Shown: piece after piece, positions 31,412 to 40,619 of the stretch
Position numbering within the stretch: the stretch's first letter is position 1
Layout of the letters: each line of letters opens with the position of its first letter
Assembly: GCF_000615285.1 (NCBI RefSeq)
Contig: NZ_BALU01000002.1
Coordinates: 62,001-126,000 of the forward strand
DNA from: Lactobacillus kitasatonis DSM 16761 = JCM 1039
GTDB lineage: Bacteria > Bacillota > Bacilli > Lactobacillales > Lactobacillaceae
Reading direction: 5' to 3'
Length of the DNA: 64,000 nucleotides
The notes under the pieces: generated by a model
The model's database searches: none
What the model was told of the DNA's origin: nothing
Seen by the model: the letters and a program-made list of their open reading frames with translations, nothing else
Translations under genes and position numbers: made by a program

Positions 31412-32035
31412 TTAAACTAATTTTTCTTCACGCATGCTCAGATAATGACCTTGACCCACAATAAAGTGGTCTAAAAAGTCAATTTTCATCATTTTAGCTA
31501 CTTGGCATAGATCTTCTGTCAAATCAAAATCGCTAGAAGATGGCATCAATTTGCCACTAGGATGATTATGAGCAATAAAAATCCCTGAACAGCCATAGAT
31601 TACAGCCCAACGAAAAATCTCTCGCGGATGAGCTACTGATCTATTTAATGTACCTTGAAATAATTTTTTCTCGGCAATGATATTACTAGCATTATCAATA
31701 TATAATGCCCAAAGCTCTTCTTGTTTATGACCTACGAGTTTATCAGCTAAGTAATTGCCCACTTCTACGCTGGAAGTTAAAACTGCCTTACGTTTAGGAG
31801 AAGCTAAACGCAAGCGATCTAATACTTCTTCAGCAGTAATAGCAATTTCATCTGTACAATCTGGGCCAGTAATAAACTGAATTAAGTCATCGAAATTAGC
31901 CAGTTTATTTTTAATAAAAAAGTTTTCCAATTTTTTAAAATCAGTTATTTCTTTATCTTCAAATTGTCGAAATAATTGGGTTAATAACTCTAGGTCTGTT
32001 CTTACAAAGCAATGACTTGAATTTTTTTCTTTCAT
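31412..32035 (-). CDS. radC: RadC/JAB-domain protein
   Basis: 207-residue MPN/JAB domain protein of the RadC family. The JAMM metal motif is IAHNHPSGKLMPSSSDFD, with the two histidines and distal aspartate; SVEVGNYLADKL marks the domain start. The N-terminal HhH region is short and degenerate. The old role in DNA repair is doubted and the true function is unknown. The position upstream of mreB is conserved in Firmicutes. Confidence 0.9.
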   Translation of the reverse strand: MKEKNSSHCFVRTDLELLTQLFRQFEDKEITDFKKLENFFIKNKLANFDDLIQFITGPDCTDEIAITAEEVLDRLRLASPKRKAVLTSSVEVGNYLADKLVGHKQEELWALYIDNASNIIAEKKLFQGTLNRSVAHPREIFRWAVIYGCSGIFIAHNHPSGKLMPSSSDFDLTEDLCQVAKMMKIDFLDHFIVGQGHYLSMREEKLV

Positions 32036-32072
32036 GAAAATTCCTCCTCATTACTTATTACGCAAAAAAGAG

Positions 32073-32753
32073 CTAAATTCTCTTGAGAAATTCAAAAAAG
32101 TTTTGACAAATCATTGCGGCGTTAGTCCGATCTTTTTCCGTTGGAGGAATCAAATCGGGCACCATCACGCATTTTAAACCAGCACTGGCTGCTGATTGAA
32201 CACCAGTAGATGAATCTTCAAACACCAGAATATTTTCTTTAGGCAAATGCATCTTCTTAGCAGCTGTTAAATAAATATCTGGTGCTGGCTTTGGTTCAAT
32301 ATGACCCTTTTGCACATCTAGGTAACTGATATGGAAATCAAAATAATTTCTAATACCAGTTGCCCAAAGCACGTGTTGCACAACGTCTTCATAATTACTT
32401 GAAGCAATGGTCATATGCATTCCACGCTTTTGAAATTCATCTAGTGCTTCTTGCACGCCAGGCTGTAATTTCAATTTTCCTTCATCGGTCCACTGCCAAA
32501 CGAGGTCGTCGGTTCGCTTAATGAAGCGATCACGATCAGCGTCGGTTTTGAAATACTTATGATAAAAATCCTGCATTTCCTTAACTGTGGCACCAGTTAA
32601 TTTCAAATATGCATCGCGCGGCGTACCAAGATTTTCCTCTTCTGCTGCTTCAATGTTTGCATCCCAATACAATTTTTCTGAATTAACTAGCAGGCCATCC
32701 ATGTCAAAAACAATGCCTTGAATATCATCATTTATACCTTTAACGTGCATCAT
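32073..32753 (-). CDS. HAD family hydrolase (beta-phosphoglucomutase-like)
   Basis: 226-residue phosphatase or phosphomutase of HAD subclass IA. Motif I is VFDMDGLLVNSE with the nucleophile and general acid aspartates, motif II is MTIASSNY, and motifs III/IV are EPKPAPDIYLTA and VFEDSSTGVQSA. The substrate is not evident. It overlaps the 3' end of folC by 14 bases and follows valS-folC in one operon. Confidence 0.9.
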   Translation of the reverse strand: MMHVKGINDDIQGIVFDMDGLLVNSEKLYWDANIEAAEEENLGTPRDAYLKLTGATVKEMQDFYHKYFKTDADRDRFIKRTDDLVWQWTDEGKLKLQPGVQEALDEFQKRGMHMTIASSNYEDVVQHVLWATGIRNYFDFHISYLDVQKGHIEPKPAPDIYLTAAKKMHLPKENILVFEDSSTGVQSAASAGLKCVMVPDLIPPTEKDRTNAAMICQNFFEFLKRI

Positions 32754-34011
32754 TTTTTCCTTTCCAATTTAAAATTGCGCTTACCAAATAAAACGAGCCA
32801 GTAACTAACAAAATATCGTTATCCGCCATTTTATTCTTTAACGTGGTAAAACCTCTTTGATAGTCCCGTTCATAATTATATCTTCTTTGCACATCAATTG
32901 GAAAATCATTTTGTTTTGCTACACGTGGATAATCTAGTGTTGTAAGCAAAACATCATCATTTTGCTTAAACAAGGCAAAGACTTGCTCTAAATCTTTATC
33001 CTTCATCATGGTTACTAGTGCATGGAGATGACCCTGTCTTTTTTCAACTAATTGATGAACCGTTTCAAGCAGATTAGTCATGGCCTGAATATTATGAGCA
33101 CCGTCTAAAATAATCAATGGCTTGGTCTGCAATACTTGATAACGACCAGGTATTACTGTCTGATCAATCGCCTGCTCCACTTTTTCATTTGTTAAAGGCA
33201 AATCGAGTAAAAAGAAAGTTCGAATCGCAATAGCAATATCGAAACCCTCAACTTGCGGACGCAATTTAAAGGCAAGCTCATGTTCATTGTCTGAATAAGC
33301 AATTTGTTCATCTAGTTTAACTTCAAAATCGCGACCTAATTGAAAAAGAGGTGCCTGCTCTTTTTCTGCTTTTTGCTTTAAAATAGGCAAAACTTCTTGT
33401 GGCACATTACCCAAAACCACTGGTCTATTTCTTTTTATAATGCCACTTTTTTCACGGGCAATATCTTGAATCGTAGGACCAATAATTTGCTCATGATCCA
33501 AGCCAATAGTAGTAATAATGCTGGCCTCTGGCGTAATCACATTGGTTTTATCATGTTCACCACCAATGCCTACTTCAATTACGGCATAATTGCATTTTTG
33601 GTCTGCAAAATAGACAAAAGCTATCGCTACTTCATATTCAAAGGTAACCAATGAGAAGTCATTATCTTCTTTTTGAATTTCTTCAAAAGCTGCTTGCACC
33701 TTATTGGCTGCTTTTACCAAATCTTGATCGCTAATATCTTGATTGTTCAGTTGAATTCGTTCGTTAAAACGATAAACATAAGGTGAGACAAAAAGGCCAG
33801 TCTTCTGACCAGCCTTTTTAAGCAGAGTTGCTAAATAATATGAAGTTGAGCCTTTACCATTCGTACCTGTAATATGAATGGTTTTTACTTGATCTTGCGG
33901 ATTGCCCAATTTTGCCAATATCTTTTTGATAAAAGATAAATCGTTTTTTGGATGCAAGTGTGGCAGAGAATACAAGCAAGAAATTACTTCTTGGGCATTA
34001 ATAAACTTCAA
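32740..34011 (-). CDS. folC: Folylpolyglutamate synthase / dihydrofolate synthase
   Basis: 423-residue Mur-ligase-like enzyme that adds glutamate to folates. The ATP loop is HITGTNGKGSTSYYLA, and KTGLFVSPYVYRFNERIQ and EVGIGGEHDKTN are family signatures. The start is a TTG at 34011 directly after the valS stop; AAGGAG about nine bases upstream (inside the valS end) supports it. The valS-folC pair is conserved in lactobacilli. Confidence 0.95.
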   Translation of the reverse strand: MKFINAQEVISCLYSLPHLHPKNDLSFIKKILAKLGNPQDQVKTIHITGTNGKGSTSYYLATLLKKAGQKTGLFVSPYVYRFNERIQLNNQDISDQDLVKAANKVQAAFEEIQKEDNDFSLVTFEYEVAIAFVYFADQKCNYAVIEVGIGGEHDKTNVITPEASIITTIGLDHEQIIGPTIQDIAREKSGIIKRNRPVVLGNVPQEVLPILKQKAEKEQAPLFQLGRDFEVKLDEQIAYSDNEHELAFKLRPQVEGFDIAIAIRTFFLLDLPLTNEKVEQAIDQTVIPGRYQVLQTKPLIILDGAHNIQAMTNLLETVHQLVEKRQGHLHALVTMMKDKDLEQVFALFKQNDDVLLTTLDYPRVAKQNDFPIDVQRRYNYERDYQRGFTTLKNKMADNDILLVTGSFYLVSAILNWKGKNDAR

Positions 34012-36651
34012 TTATTTACTCTCCTTCAAGTCTTGAATTCTTTCACGAACGCCACTTAATTGACTTTCGTAGTCAGCCTTCTTTTCCTTTTCTTTGTTAA
34101 CAACTGCTTCTGGAGCGTGGTCAACAAAGCCTTTGTTAGCAAGCTTCTTTTCACAACGAGCAACTTCGTCTTCAAGACGCTTTTCTTCTTTTTCCATCTT
34201 AGCTAATTCGTCATCAACGTTAACAAGTTCAGTCAATGGAACAAAGATTTGTGCGCCTGGAATAACTGCAGTCTTAGCCAATTTTGGAGCTTCAATTTCT
34301 TCAGCTACTTCAAGCTTCTTAGGGTGTAAGAAGTTTTCTACGTAGTCAGCATTTTCATCCAAAATGTGCTTATCCTTAGCATCATCCAATTGAATCATGA
34401 TATCAATCTTAGATGACATTGGTGCGTTAACTTCCATACGGATGTTACGTACAGCCTTGATAGTTTCAATCAAGAAGGCCATATCATTATCTGCTTGCTC
34501 ATTTTCAAATTCTTTATGAGTTTCAGGGTACTTAGCTACCATGATTGACTTGCCTTCGTGTGGCATTGAAAGCCAAAGCTTTTCGGTTACGAATGGCATA
34601 ATTGGGTGCATCAAACGCAAGATTTGATCAAGAATCCAAATAAGGTTTTCTTGCTTTCTAGCCTTTAATTCTTCGTCATCACCGTTTAAAGCAACCTTCG
34701 AAATTTCGATGTACCAGTCACAGAAGTCGTTCCAGATAAAGTTGTAAAGTTCACGGCCAGCTTCACCAAACTTGTATTCATCAAAGAGCCTAGTTACTTC
34801 GCTAACTGTGTGGTTCAAACGATCAAAGATCCATCTGTCTGACAAATCAAACTTAGAAACTTCAGGCATGTGAGCTGGCTTAGCATCTTCTGGCAAGTTC
34901 ATGATTACGAAACGACTTGCGTTCCAAATCTTGTTGATGAAGTTCCAAGCAGCTGATAACTTCTTAGGATCATAACGAGTATCTTGACCAGGAGCAGTAC
35001 CGTTAAGCAAGAACCAACGAAGAGCGTCGGCACCGTACTTGTCAACAACATCCATTGGGTCAACACCGTTACCAAGTGATTTACTCATCTTGCGGCCTTG
35101 TTCGTCACGCATCAAACCGTGCAAAACAACATCATTGAATGGACGCTTGCCAGTAAAGTGCAAACTTTGGAACATCATTCTGGATACCCAGAAGAAGATG
35201 ATGTCGTAACCAGTTACCAAAGCATTGGTTGGGAAGTAACGCTTGAAGTCTTCTGAATCAGTGTCAGGCCAGCCTAAAGTTGAGAATGGCCAAAGAGCAC
35301 TTGAGAACCAAGTATCAAGTACGTCTGGATCTTGTTCCCAGTTTTCAGCATCCTTAGGAGCATCAACGCCTACGTAAGTTTCACCAGTCTTCTTGTTGTA
35401 CCAAGCTGGGATTCTGTGACCCCACCATAATTGACGTGAAATACACCAATCGTGAACGTCTTCCATCCAGTGATCAAGAGTACCTTCGAAACGTTCTGGA
35501 ACGAAGTTTACCTTGCCGTCAGTCTTTTGATTTTCAAGAACCTTGTCAGCAAGTGGCTTCATCTTAACAAACCATTGTTTAGAAAGTCTTGGTTCAACTT
35601 GAACACCTGAACGTTCTGAGTGACCTACTGAGTGAACGATTGGTTCAATCTTGATCAAGTAACCTTGTTCTTTAAGGTCCTTGACTAAAGCTTCACGACA
35701 GTCAAAACGATCCATACCAGCATACTTGCCAGCTTCTTCGTTCATCGTACCGTCATCGTTCATAACATTGATTCTCTTCAAGTTATGACGGTTACCTACT
35801 TGGAAGTCGTTAGGATCATGGGCTGGGGTAATTTTAACCAAACCAGTACCAAATTCTGGGTCTACGTGTTGGTCTTCGATAATTGGAATATGACGACCAA
35901 CAAGTGGCAATACTAATTCCTTACCAACAAGATCCTTGTAGCGCTTGTCACCTGGTGCAACAGCAACAGCAGTATCACCAAACATGGTTTCAGGACGAGT
36001 AGTAGCAATTTCTACATAACCTGAACCATCTACAAATGGATATTTAATGTGGTAGAAGGCACCCTTATCATCTTTGTGAATAACTTCGATATCACTCAAA
36101 GCAGTTTGCAAAGCTGGGTCCCAGTTGATGATGTATTCACCACGGTAAATTAAGCCTTCGTTGTAAAGGTGTACGAAGACTTTCTTAACAGCCTTTGAAA
36201 GCCCCTTGTCCAAGGTAAATCTTTCTCTTGAGTAGTCAAGTGAAAGACCCATCTTAGCCCATTGGCCCTTGATGATTGCTGCGTATTCATCTTTCCAGTC
36301 CCAAACTTGCTTAACGAACTTTTCACGGCCCATTTGGTGACGGTCTTTACCTTGCTTACGAAGCTTAGCTTCAACCTTAGCTTGCGTAGCAATACCGGCG
36401 TGGTCCATACCTGGAAGGTAAAGAGTATCGTAACCTTGCATACGCTTGAAACGAATCAAAGTATCTTGAATTGCAGTATCCCATGCGTGACCTAAGTGCA
36501 ACTTACCAGTTACATTTGGTGGTGGGATAACAATTGAATATGGGTGAGCTTTTTTGTCACCAGATGGCTTGAACAAATCCTCATCAAGCCAAGTTTGATA
36601 TCTGCCTTTTTCAACCTCATTAGGGTTGTATTTAGGTGCTAAATCTGTCAT
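34012..36651 (-). CDS. valS: Valyl-tRNA synthetase
   Basis: 879-residue class I synthetase. HIGH is [20 protein letters not shown] is [14 protein letters not shown], the editing domain contains [15 protein letters not shown], and the C-terminal coiled-coil arm ([20 protein letters not shown]) contacts tRNA. The ATG at 36651 ([13 protein letters not shown]) was chosen because TTGGAGG lies eight bases upstream; the ORF extends further to 36684 into the T-box terminator. It is regulated by that T-box. Confidence 0.97.
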   Translation of the reverse strand: MTDLAPKYNPNEVEKGRYQTWLDEDLFKPSGDKKAHPYSIVIPPPNVTGKLHLGHAWDTAIQDTLIRFKRMQGYDTLYLPGMDHAGIATQAKVEAKLRKQGKDRHQMGREKFVKQVWDWKDEYAAIIKGQWAKMGLSLDYSRERFTLDKGLSKAVKKVFVHLYNEGLIYRGEYIINWDPALQTALSDIEVIHKDDKGAFYHIKYPFVDGSGYVEIATTRPETMFGDTAVAVAPGDKRYKDLVGKELVLPLVGRHIPIIEDQHVDPEFGTGLVKITPAHDPNDFQVGNRHNLKRINVMNDDGTMNEEAGKYAGMDRFDCREALVKDLKEQGYLIKIEPIVHSVGHSERSGVQVEPRLSKQWFVKMKPLADKVLENQKTDGKVNFVPERFEGTLDHWMEDVHDWCISRQLWWGHRIPAWYNKKTGETYVGVDAPKDAENWEQDPDVLDTWFSSALWPFSTLGWPDTDSEDFKRYFPTNALVTGYDIIFFWVSRMMFQSLHFTGKRPFNDVVLHGLMRDEQGRKMSKSLGNGVDPMDVVDKYGADALRWFLLNGTAPGQDTRYDPKKLSAAWNFINKIWNASRFVIMNLPEDAKPAHMPEVSKFDLSDRWIFDRLNHTVSEVTRLFDEYKFGEAGRELYNFIWNDFCDWYIEISKVALNGDDEELKARKQENLIWILDQILRLMHPIMPFVTEKLWLSMPHEGKSIMVAKYPETHKEFENEQADNDMAFLIETIKAVRNIRMEVNAPMSSKIDIMIQLDDAKDKHILDENADYVENFLHPKKLEVAEEIEAPKLAKTAVIPGAQIFVPLTELVNVDDELAKMEKEEKRLEDEVARCEKKLANKGFVDHAPEAVVNKEKEKKADYESQLSGVRERIQDLKESK

Positions 36652-36670
36652 TAATAATTCCTCCAATAAA

Positions 36671-36896
36671 AAAGTCCTAGACAATATTGTCTAGGACGAT
36701 TTACTAACCGCGGTACCACCTATGGTTAAGCACAAAAAATGTACTTCTCTTATAAGCGATAACGGCGCTGAAGTGTCCGGATTAACCTACTTAATTTCAA
36801 TTAATCAGCTAACCAAGCTACTAATCAACTTCTGGCCTCTCAGCATGATGGCTTTTCTCTGTAAACGAAGTCAATACCTCTTGGTTATTGCTTTGG
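36671..36896 (-). promoter_or_regulatory. T-box leader of valS
   Basis: Minus-strand leader between the promoter and valS. The T-box core GGTGGTACCGCGG lies at 36708-36720, and the terminator is a perfect palindrome GTCCTAGACAAT/ATTGTCTAGGAC (36674-36697) followed by T6. Stem I features AGAGAAAAGCC and GCTGAGAGGC are visible. The codon in CAGAAGTTGA, GTT at 36827-36829, is the likely valine specifier. No protein gene occupies this gap of about 320 bases. Confidence 0.9.
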
Positions 36897-36901
36897 TTAC
36901 G

Positions 36902-36930
36902 ATTATAGCATGAGTCTGATAATTATTGAA
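36902..36930 (-). promoter_or_regulatory. Promoter of the valS T-box transcript
   Basis: Minus-strand TTCAAT (36930-36925), 17-bp spacer, then TATAAT (36907-36902) preceded by TG. Transcription should begin near 36896. Confidence 0.75.
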
Positions 36931-36971
36931 GTAAGTAAAGGGATTCAATGATTATTTCTATATGTACTTTT

Positions 36972-37490
36972 CTATAGACTTTGTTTTGCTAATTTTTTAC
37001 TATGATAAGCATAGCCATCAAAAAAATCACCTTCAATTAAATGCAAAGCATTTACTCTCTTACCCTTGACTGTTCTTTTAACGGGAATATAGTATTCTTG
37101 CCCAACTGTACCAGTGAGCCAGCTGCCATCACTAAAACCAGTACTACCATGAAATTTAACAATTTTAGCTTGACACATAGTCTTTTCTATTTTGTCTCCC
37201 ACCTTATAATTCGTCTTTTCATCAATTGCAATTAATTTTTTAAGCCATTTAGTTTGTTCTTTATTTGACAATGGCTGATAAAGTTTGGCTCCATTATCTG
37301 TATGTGCTGTAATTTTAAATTTACTCATCAAACCGCCATTTTTTACATACCAAACACCACGAGTTGCCTTAGGTGTGGTAAAAATTTTCTTAGCACCCCA
37401 ACTTGCAGCACTAACTGTAGTTGTATGAACACTAGCAATTCCTAAAATCGTTAAAAAAGTAACAACAAATAATAAAATTCTTTTTTTCAC
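36972..37490 (-). CDS. Small secreted protein, RG-x-WY family
   Basis: 172-residue protein with a signal peptide (MKKRILLFVVTFLTILGIAS, cleavage near VSA-AS) and no lipobox, so probably released or wall-associated. No known domain was recognised. It shares a layout with the protein at 44579-45106: TPKATRGVWYVKN near the mature N-terminus against VPKSIRGTWYTTS there, and a Lys-rich end (HSKKLAKQSL against FKSRSLARKH). The start is a GTG with GGGAG nine bases upstream. A regulatory element shared with four other promoters lies upstream at 37542-37589. Confidence 0.78.
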   Translation of the reverse strand: MKKRILLFVVTFLTILGIASVHTTTVSAASWGAKKIFTTPKATRGVWYVKNGGLMSKFKITAHTDNGAKLYQPLSNKEQTKWLKKLIAIDEKTNYKVGDKIEKTMCQAKIVKFHGSTGFSDGSWLTGTVGQEYYIPVKRTVKGKRVNALHLIEGDFFDGYAYHSKKLAKQSL

Positions 37491-37541
37491 TTTCTATATC
37501 TCCCAATAATTCCTTAAAAATAATAATGTTATCAATAACAA

Positions 37542-37589
37542 ATATAACAATAGGTTATTATTTAAATCTTTCAATCTTCATAATTGCAC
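37542..37589 (-). promoter_or_regulatory. Shared-element promoter 1 (before secreted RG-x-WY protein)
   Basis: Minus-strand element GTGCAATTATGAAGATT (37589-37573), then a -10 hexamer TTATAT at 37547-37542, which begins 42 bp after the element start. The same arrangement occurs at four other promoters in 37-46.2 kb. No good -35 is seen, which would fit activation by a protein bound at the element. Confidence 0.6.
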
Positions 37590-37615
37590 CATACATGCCT
37601 TAATTTAATAGTGAT

Positions 37616-37654
37616 CTAATGTTTCATAAAACTAATTTTATCTATTGTTCTCAT
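37616..37654 (-). CDS. Possible 12-residue peptide ORF downstream of an Rgg-type gene
   Basis: Minus-strand ORF MRTIDKISFMKH followed by TAG. A near-perfect ribosome binding site TAGGAG lies eight bases before the ATG, and the ATG is about 30 bases after the stop of the Rgg-type gene at 37684-38451. Peptide pheromones of Rgg systems are short ORFs next to the regulator, so this is a candidate signal precursor. It is shorter and less hydrophobic than known SHP peptides, so expression and function are uncertain. Confidence 0.3.
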   Translation of the reverse strand: MRTIDKISFMKH

Positions 37655-37683
37655 ATGCTTTTCTCCTATTAAACGATCATGAA

Positions 37684-38451
37684 TTACTTAAAATATCGCT
37701 CATAACCACTTTCTTTTAAAATGATCTCGTAGTCTTTCTTATGATTGGTTGATTGACAACAAATGCCATACATTTTATACAAAGCAATTTCACTAATATT
37801 CGGTAAATCATCAAGAAAATCTAGCGTCTTCTGTACCTGTGCCTTAGCTTTATCTTGCTTAGAACAAATTTTTAAATAGTTGACTGAAATTTGAGCTAAT
37901 AAATAGACGATTTTACTATCATTTATTCGATCATGCTGAAATTTATTAAAAATCGAGTCCACTACCCACTCCAAGTCGCCAAAATCATAGACAAACATGA
38001 TATATGCCAAGATCCACAATGAATCCTCATCCCATTTATCCAAGTGGTAAATGTATTTTTTAAACTTTTCCCTTAACTTTTTATACTCATTCGTCCTATT
38101 CTCCAGCTTGACTATTAGTAACTCGGCTACATATTTAATAATTTGATTGGTAAAAGTTGCATCCCTTTGTATTGCCTGCAATTTATTGATATTTTTTTCC
38201 ACAAAAGCGGTTTCTATCATTTCTTGATAAATATGATTTTTAGGCTGAGTCTCACCAAAACTATTAAAGAAATCTACAATAGATATATTGTTGCTACGCA
38301 GAATACTGATCAAGTCTTCAACCACAATGCTGTTCTTATTATTTTCAACTCGAGAATAAAATGATCGATCCAAACAGCCATCACTCATTTCTTTCTGAGT
38401 TTTTCCTTGAAGCAAACGCAATTGCTTTAGTCTATCGCCAATTTCCATCAT
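37684..38451 (-). CDS. Rgg/GadR/MutR family transcriptional regulator, class II (A)
   Basis: 255-residue regulator with an N-terminal XRE helix-turn-helix (IGDRLKQLRLLQGKTQKEMS, then SFYSRVENNKNSI) and an all-helical C-terminal domain like the Rgg peptide-binding repeat domain. Rgg proteins usually bind short peptides and switch transcription. Its closest relative in the window is the 46205-46954 protein: WDEDSLWIL against WDEETLWLI, and LPNISEIALYKMY against LPNTADMRMYKII. It begins 4 bases after the stop of the class III gene upstream and is probably co-transcribed with it. Confidence 0.85.
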   Translation of the reverse strand: MMEIGDRLKQLRLLQGKTQKEMSDGCLDRSFYSRVENNKNSIVVEDLISILRSNNISIVDFFNSFGETQPKNHIYQEMIETAFVEKNINKLQAIQRDATFTNQIIKYVAELLIVKLENRTNEYKKLREKFKKYIYHLDKWDEDSLWILAYIMFVYDFGDLEWVVDSIFNKFQHDRINDSKIVYLLAQISVNYLKICSKQDKAKAQVQKTLDFLDDLPNISEIALYKMYGICCQSTNHKKDYEIILKESGYERYFK

Positions 38452-38455
38452 TTCA

Positions 38456-39235
38456 CTACTTTCTCAAATAGGATTTGTACCCGCTTTTAATAAGTAGCCT
38501 CTGGATTGTATTAACTTTGCTATTATCACCAATAATTTTTGCTTGATAATACTTACCCAAGATCTTTGGCAATACAATTTGCGGATTAGCTGGCAACTTG
38601 TCAAGGTACTTTAATATCTCCTGACATTTACTCAAATAATTTTGTTGGTAACAGCTAGCCAAATAATTAATCAAGATATTAGCAAGTGGGATTAACACTT
38701 CATGATCTTGAAAGTCAATTTCTGCATATTTTTCAAAAATTGAGTCTAATAAAGCATTCAGTTCACTTGCCTCATACAAATTCATGGTTAACAACAATTC
38801 CCACAAGGATTTTTTATTCCAACTTCCTATTTGTAAAATTTTATGCCGCATCTCTTTGCGTAAATTCTCAGGTAATGCAGCTACCTGATCTTGAAGAATT
38901 GCGATCATTAATTGAATCTGCAAAAAAGCCTTATTTTCACTTGAAATCTTTTTTTGAATATCTTTTAATTCATCTATATTCTTACTATCAAATGCAGAAT
39001 AAATCTTATAATCAATGATCTTTTGGTTAAAGTTAGCTTTTTCAAAGGGCTCAAAAAAATCATAAAGCGACACTTTATGACTATTCAAAATCTTAATCAG
39101 GTCTGCTGCATTTATTTTGCTTTGACCCCGTTCAACTCTAGAGTAAAAAGAGCCTGTGATTATTCCTGCACTCATTTGTAATTGAGTTAATTCCAACATG
39201 TTACGTGTCTTCTTTAACTGCTCATCAATTGTCAT
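38456..39235 (-). CDS. Rgg/GadR/MutR family transcriptional regulator, class III (B)
   Basis: 259-residue XRE plus helical-repeat regulator. The helix-turn-helix is IDEQLKKTRNMLELTQLQMS with GSFYSRVERGQSKI. It resembles 46951-47760 most: NSHKVSLYDFFEPFEKANF against NTHNISLYDFFEAFDKENL, and KIYSAFDSKNIDEL against KVYSYFDNRDLGKL. The ATG at 39235 was chosen because it gives the same N-terminus as the paralogues (MTI-x-x-x-LK); the ORF runs further to 39304. A terminator separates it from the class I gene upstream, so it needs its own promoter or readthrough. Confidence 0.85.
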   Translation of the reverse strand: MTIDEQLKKTRNMLELTQLQMSAGIITGSFYSRVERGQSKINAADLIKILNSHKVSLYDFFEPFEKANFNQKIIDYKIYSAFDSKNIDELKDIQKKISSENKAFLQIQLMIAILQDQVAALPENLRKEMRHKILQIGSWNKKSLWELLLTMNLYEASELNALLDSIFEKYAEIDFQDHEVLIPLANILINYLASCYQQNYLSKCQEILKYLDKLPANPQIVLPKILGKYYQAKIIGDNSKVNTIQRLLIKSGYKSYLRK

Positions 39236-39304
39236 CAATCTTATCACCCAGAAATCATCATATTGGGAGGTGAATGCAAAGTCTGATAATCTGCCAATTG
39301 GCAA

Positions 39305-39337
39305 TAAAAAACACCCGCTTAATTAAGCAGGTGTTTC
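39305..39337 (-). terminator. Terminator after class I Rgg gene (C)
   Basis: Twelve-pair stem AAACACC-GCTT/AAGC-GGTGTTT with one mismatch and an AATT loop, followed on the minus strand by TTTTTTATT. It starts ten bases after the stop of the gene at 39347. Confidence 0.85.
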
Positions 39338-39346
39338 AAAGTTAAA

Positions 39347-40153
39347 TTATTTTTCAATCGTATCTTGAATCAAAGACAAGTAGCGACTTCTCTGTAAAAT
39401 ATCAATAATACGATCTTGCAATTGCTGATCATGATCAAACAACGCTTCATAATAAGTACACAGAATACTAAAAAATCCAATCTCTGGGGTTATAGGTAGC
39501 GAGCGCAAGAACTTAACTGAACTAACTATGTATTCTTTGCCAACTTTTTCATGGTAGCAACAATTCATATAATTAATTGCCATGATTGAAATTGTCTCAA
39601 GTATCGGTGCATCAGTACTAGGATTTCTATAAAAAGCCTGATAAGCTGAATCAATAAGTTTCCTAGCATCATCAATATTCATTAGAATTACTGCTTGGCT
39701 TAAAAAATAAAATGAAGTTCTATCCCAATTTTCATTGATAATTAGCTTCTTAATCTTATCTTGCATAGCAGGTGAAACCTCTTCAGATGAATGTGTAATC
39801 CACGCTGATGCTAATTTCAATCTAAATTCAAGCCAATTTGGAGGGTTAATACCCTCTTTTCGTAATTCTCTTTCAATCTCATGAATCTTTGCAATATTCT
39901 TAGTATTCATTGCAAAAACTATTTGTGATTCTGTTTCAAAATAAGACTCATCAGATTTAGACAGACGTCTGAAAAAAGTCGCAACATCAAATTTATGTAC
40001 TTCTAGTAATTTAACTAAATCCTTAGCGTCAATTTCACGTGTTCCTCGTTCAACACGTGAATAAAATGACTCAGAAATCACGTCAGCAGCCATTTCCTTT
40101 TGTGTGAAACCAACATGAAATCGATATTCTCTAAGTAATTGACTTATATTCAT
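39347..40153 (-). CDS. Rgg/GadR/MutR family transcriptional regulator, class I (C)
   Basis: 268-residue regulator with helix-turn-helix ISQLLREYRFHVGFTQKEMA and SESFYSRVERGTREIDAKDL, then the helical C-terminal domain. It is clearly paired with 45192-46016: NENWDRTSFYFLSQAVILMN against DENWNRTAYHYLSQAVIFLD, and INYMNCCYH against VNFLNCCYH. Its ATG overlaps the stop of the GtrA gene (ATGA), so it is translationally coupled to the glycosylation cassette, a strong hint that it controls or senses that function. Confidence 0.87.
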   Translation of the reverse strand: MNISQLLREYRFHVGFTQKEMAADVISESFYSRVERGTREIDAKDLVKLLEVHKFDVATFFRRLSKSDESYFETESQIVFAMNTKNIAKIHEIERELRKEGINPPNWLEFRLKLASAWITHSSEEVSPAMQDKIKKLIINENWDRTSFYFLSQAVILMNIDDARKLIDSAYQAFYRNPSTDAPILETISIMAINYMNCCYHEKVGKEYIVSSVKFLRSLPITPEIGFFSILCTYYEALFDHDQQLQDRIIDILQRSRYLSLIQDTIEK

Positions 40154-40560
40154 TTTTTGCTCTTTCTAAAAGTAATAACCTTATTAATCACAAATTGGAT
40201 CAGAGTTGCAACGAAAGTAGCAACAATCTTGACTATTAGATGCGGGAATCCTAATTTTGTAGCAAAAATAAATAATGAAACTGTAGTAAAAACAGTTGTG
40301 ATTTGACCAACTACAAAATATGAAATAAAACGTAATACTAATCGATCATGCACCTTAAAGTTAGTGTATGAATTCCAAAAGAAGTTATTGATAATCCCAC
40401 AAGTTGAAGAGATCATATTTGCAATTTCAACATTTACATTAAAATGTGTCAGAATCATATAAATTCCAAAATCAACTACTAGTCCTAATACTCCTATCAA
40501 GACATACTTTATTAGCTGACTAAAGTTCTCAGAATGATGAAGTTTATTTATTTTATTCAT
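40150..40560 (-). CDS. GtrA family membrane protein (polyprenyl-P-sugar flippase type)
   Basis: 136-residue protein with four membrane segments of the GtrA family. Signature stretches are LIKYVLIGVLGLVVDFGIYM and IINNFFWNSYTNFKV. GtrA proteins are thought to flip undecaprenyl-phosphate-linked sugars across the membrane. It follows the GT-C-like transferase by 60 bases and overlaps the downstream regulator by 4 bases, completing a three-gene glycosylation set. Confidence 0.9.
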   Translation of the reverse strand: MNKINKLHHSENFSQLIKYVLIGVLGLVVDFGIYMILTHFNVNVEIANMISSTCGIINNFFWNSYTNFKVHDRLVLRFISYFVVGQITTVFTTVSLFIFATKLGFPHLIVKIVATFVATLIQFVINKVITFRKSKK

Positions 40561-40619
40561 ATACTTAACTCAATTGATTTTGTCCTTATGGTATTTCCTA
40601 TTTTACACATTCTTCTACT

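Noticed and set aside
36722-36913. Plus-strand ORF of 63 codons upstream of valS
   Set aside because: It is fully inside the T-box leader on the opposite strand and has no protein-like signature.
38686-39018. Plus-strand ORF of 110 codons
   Set aside because: Antisense shadow of the class III Rgg gene; low-complexity translation without recognisable motif.
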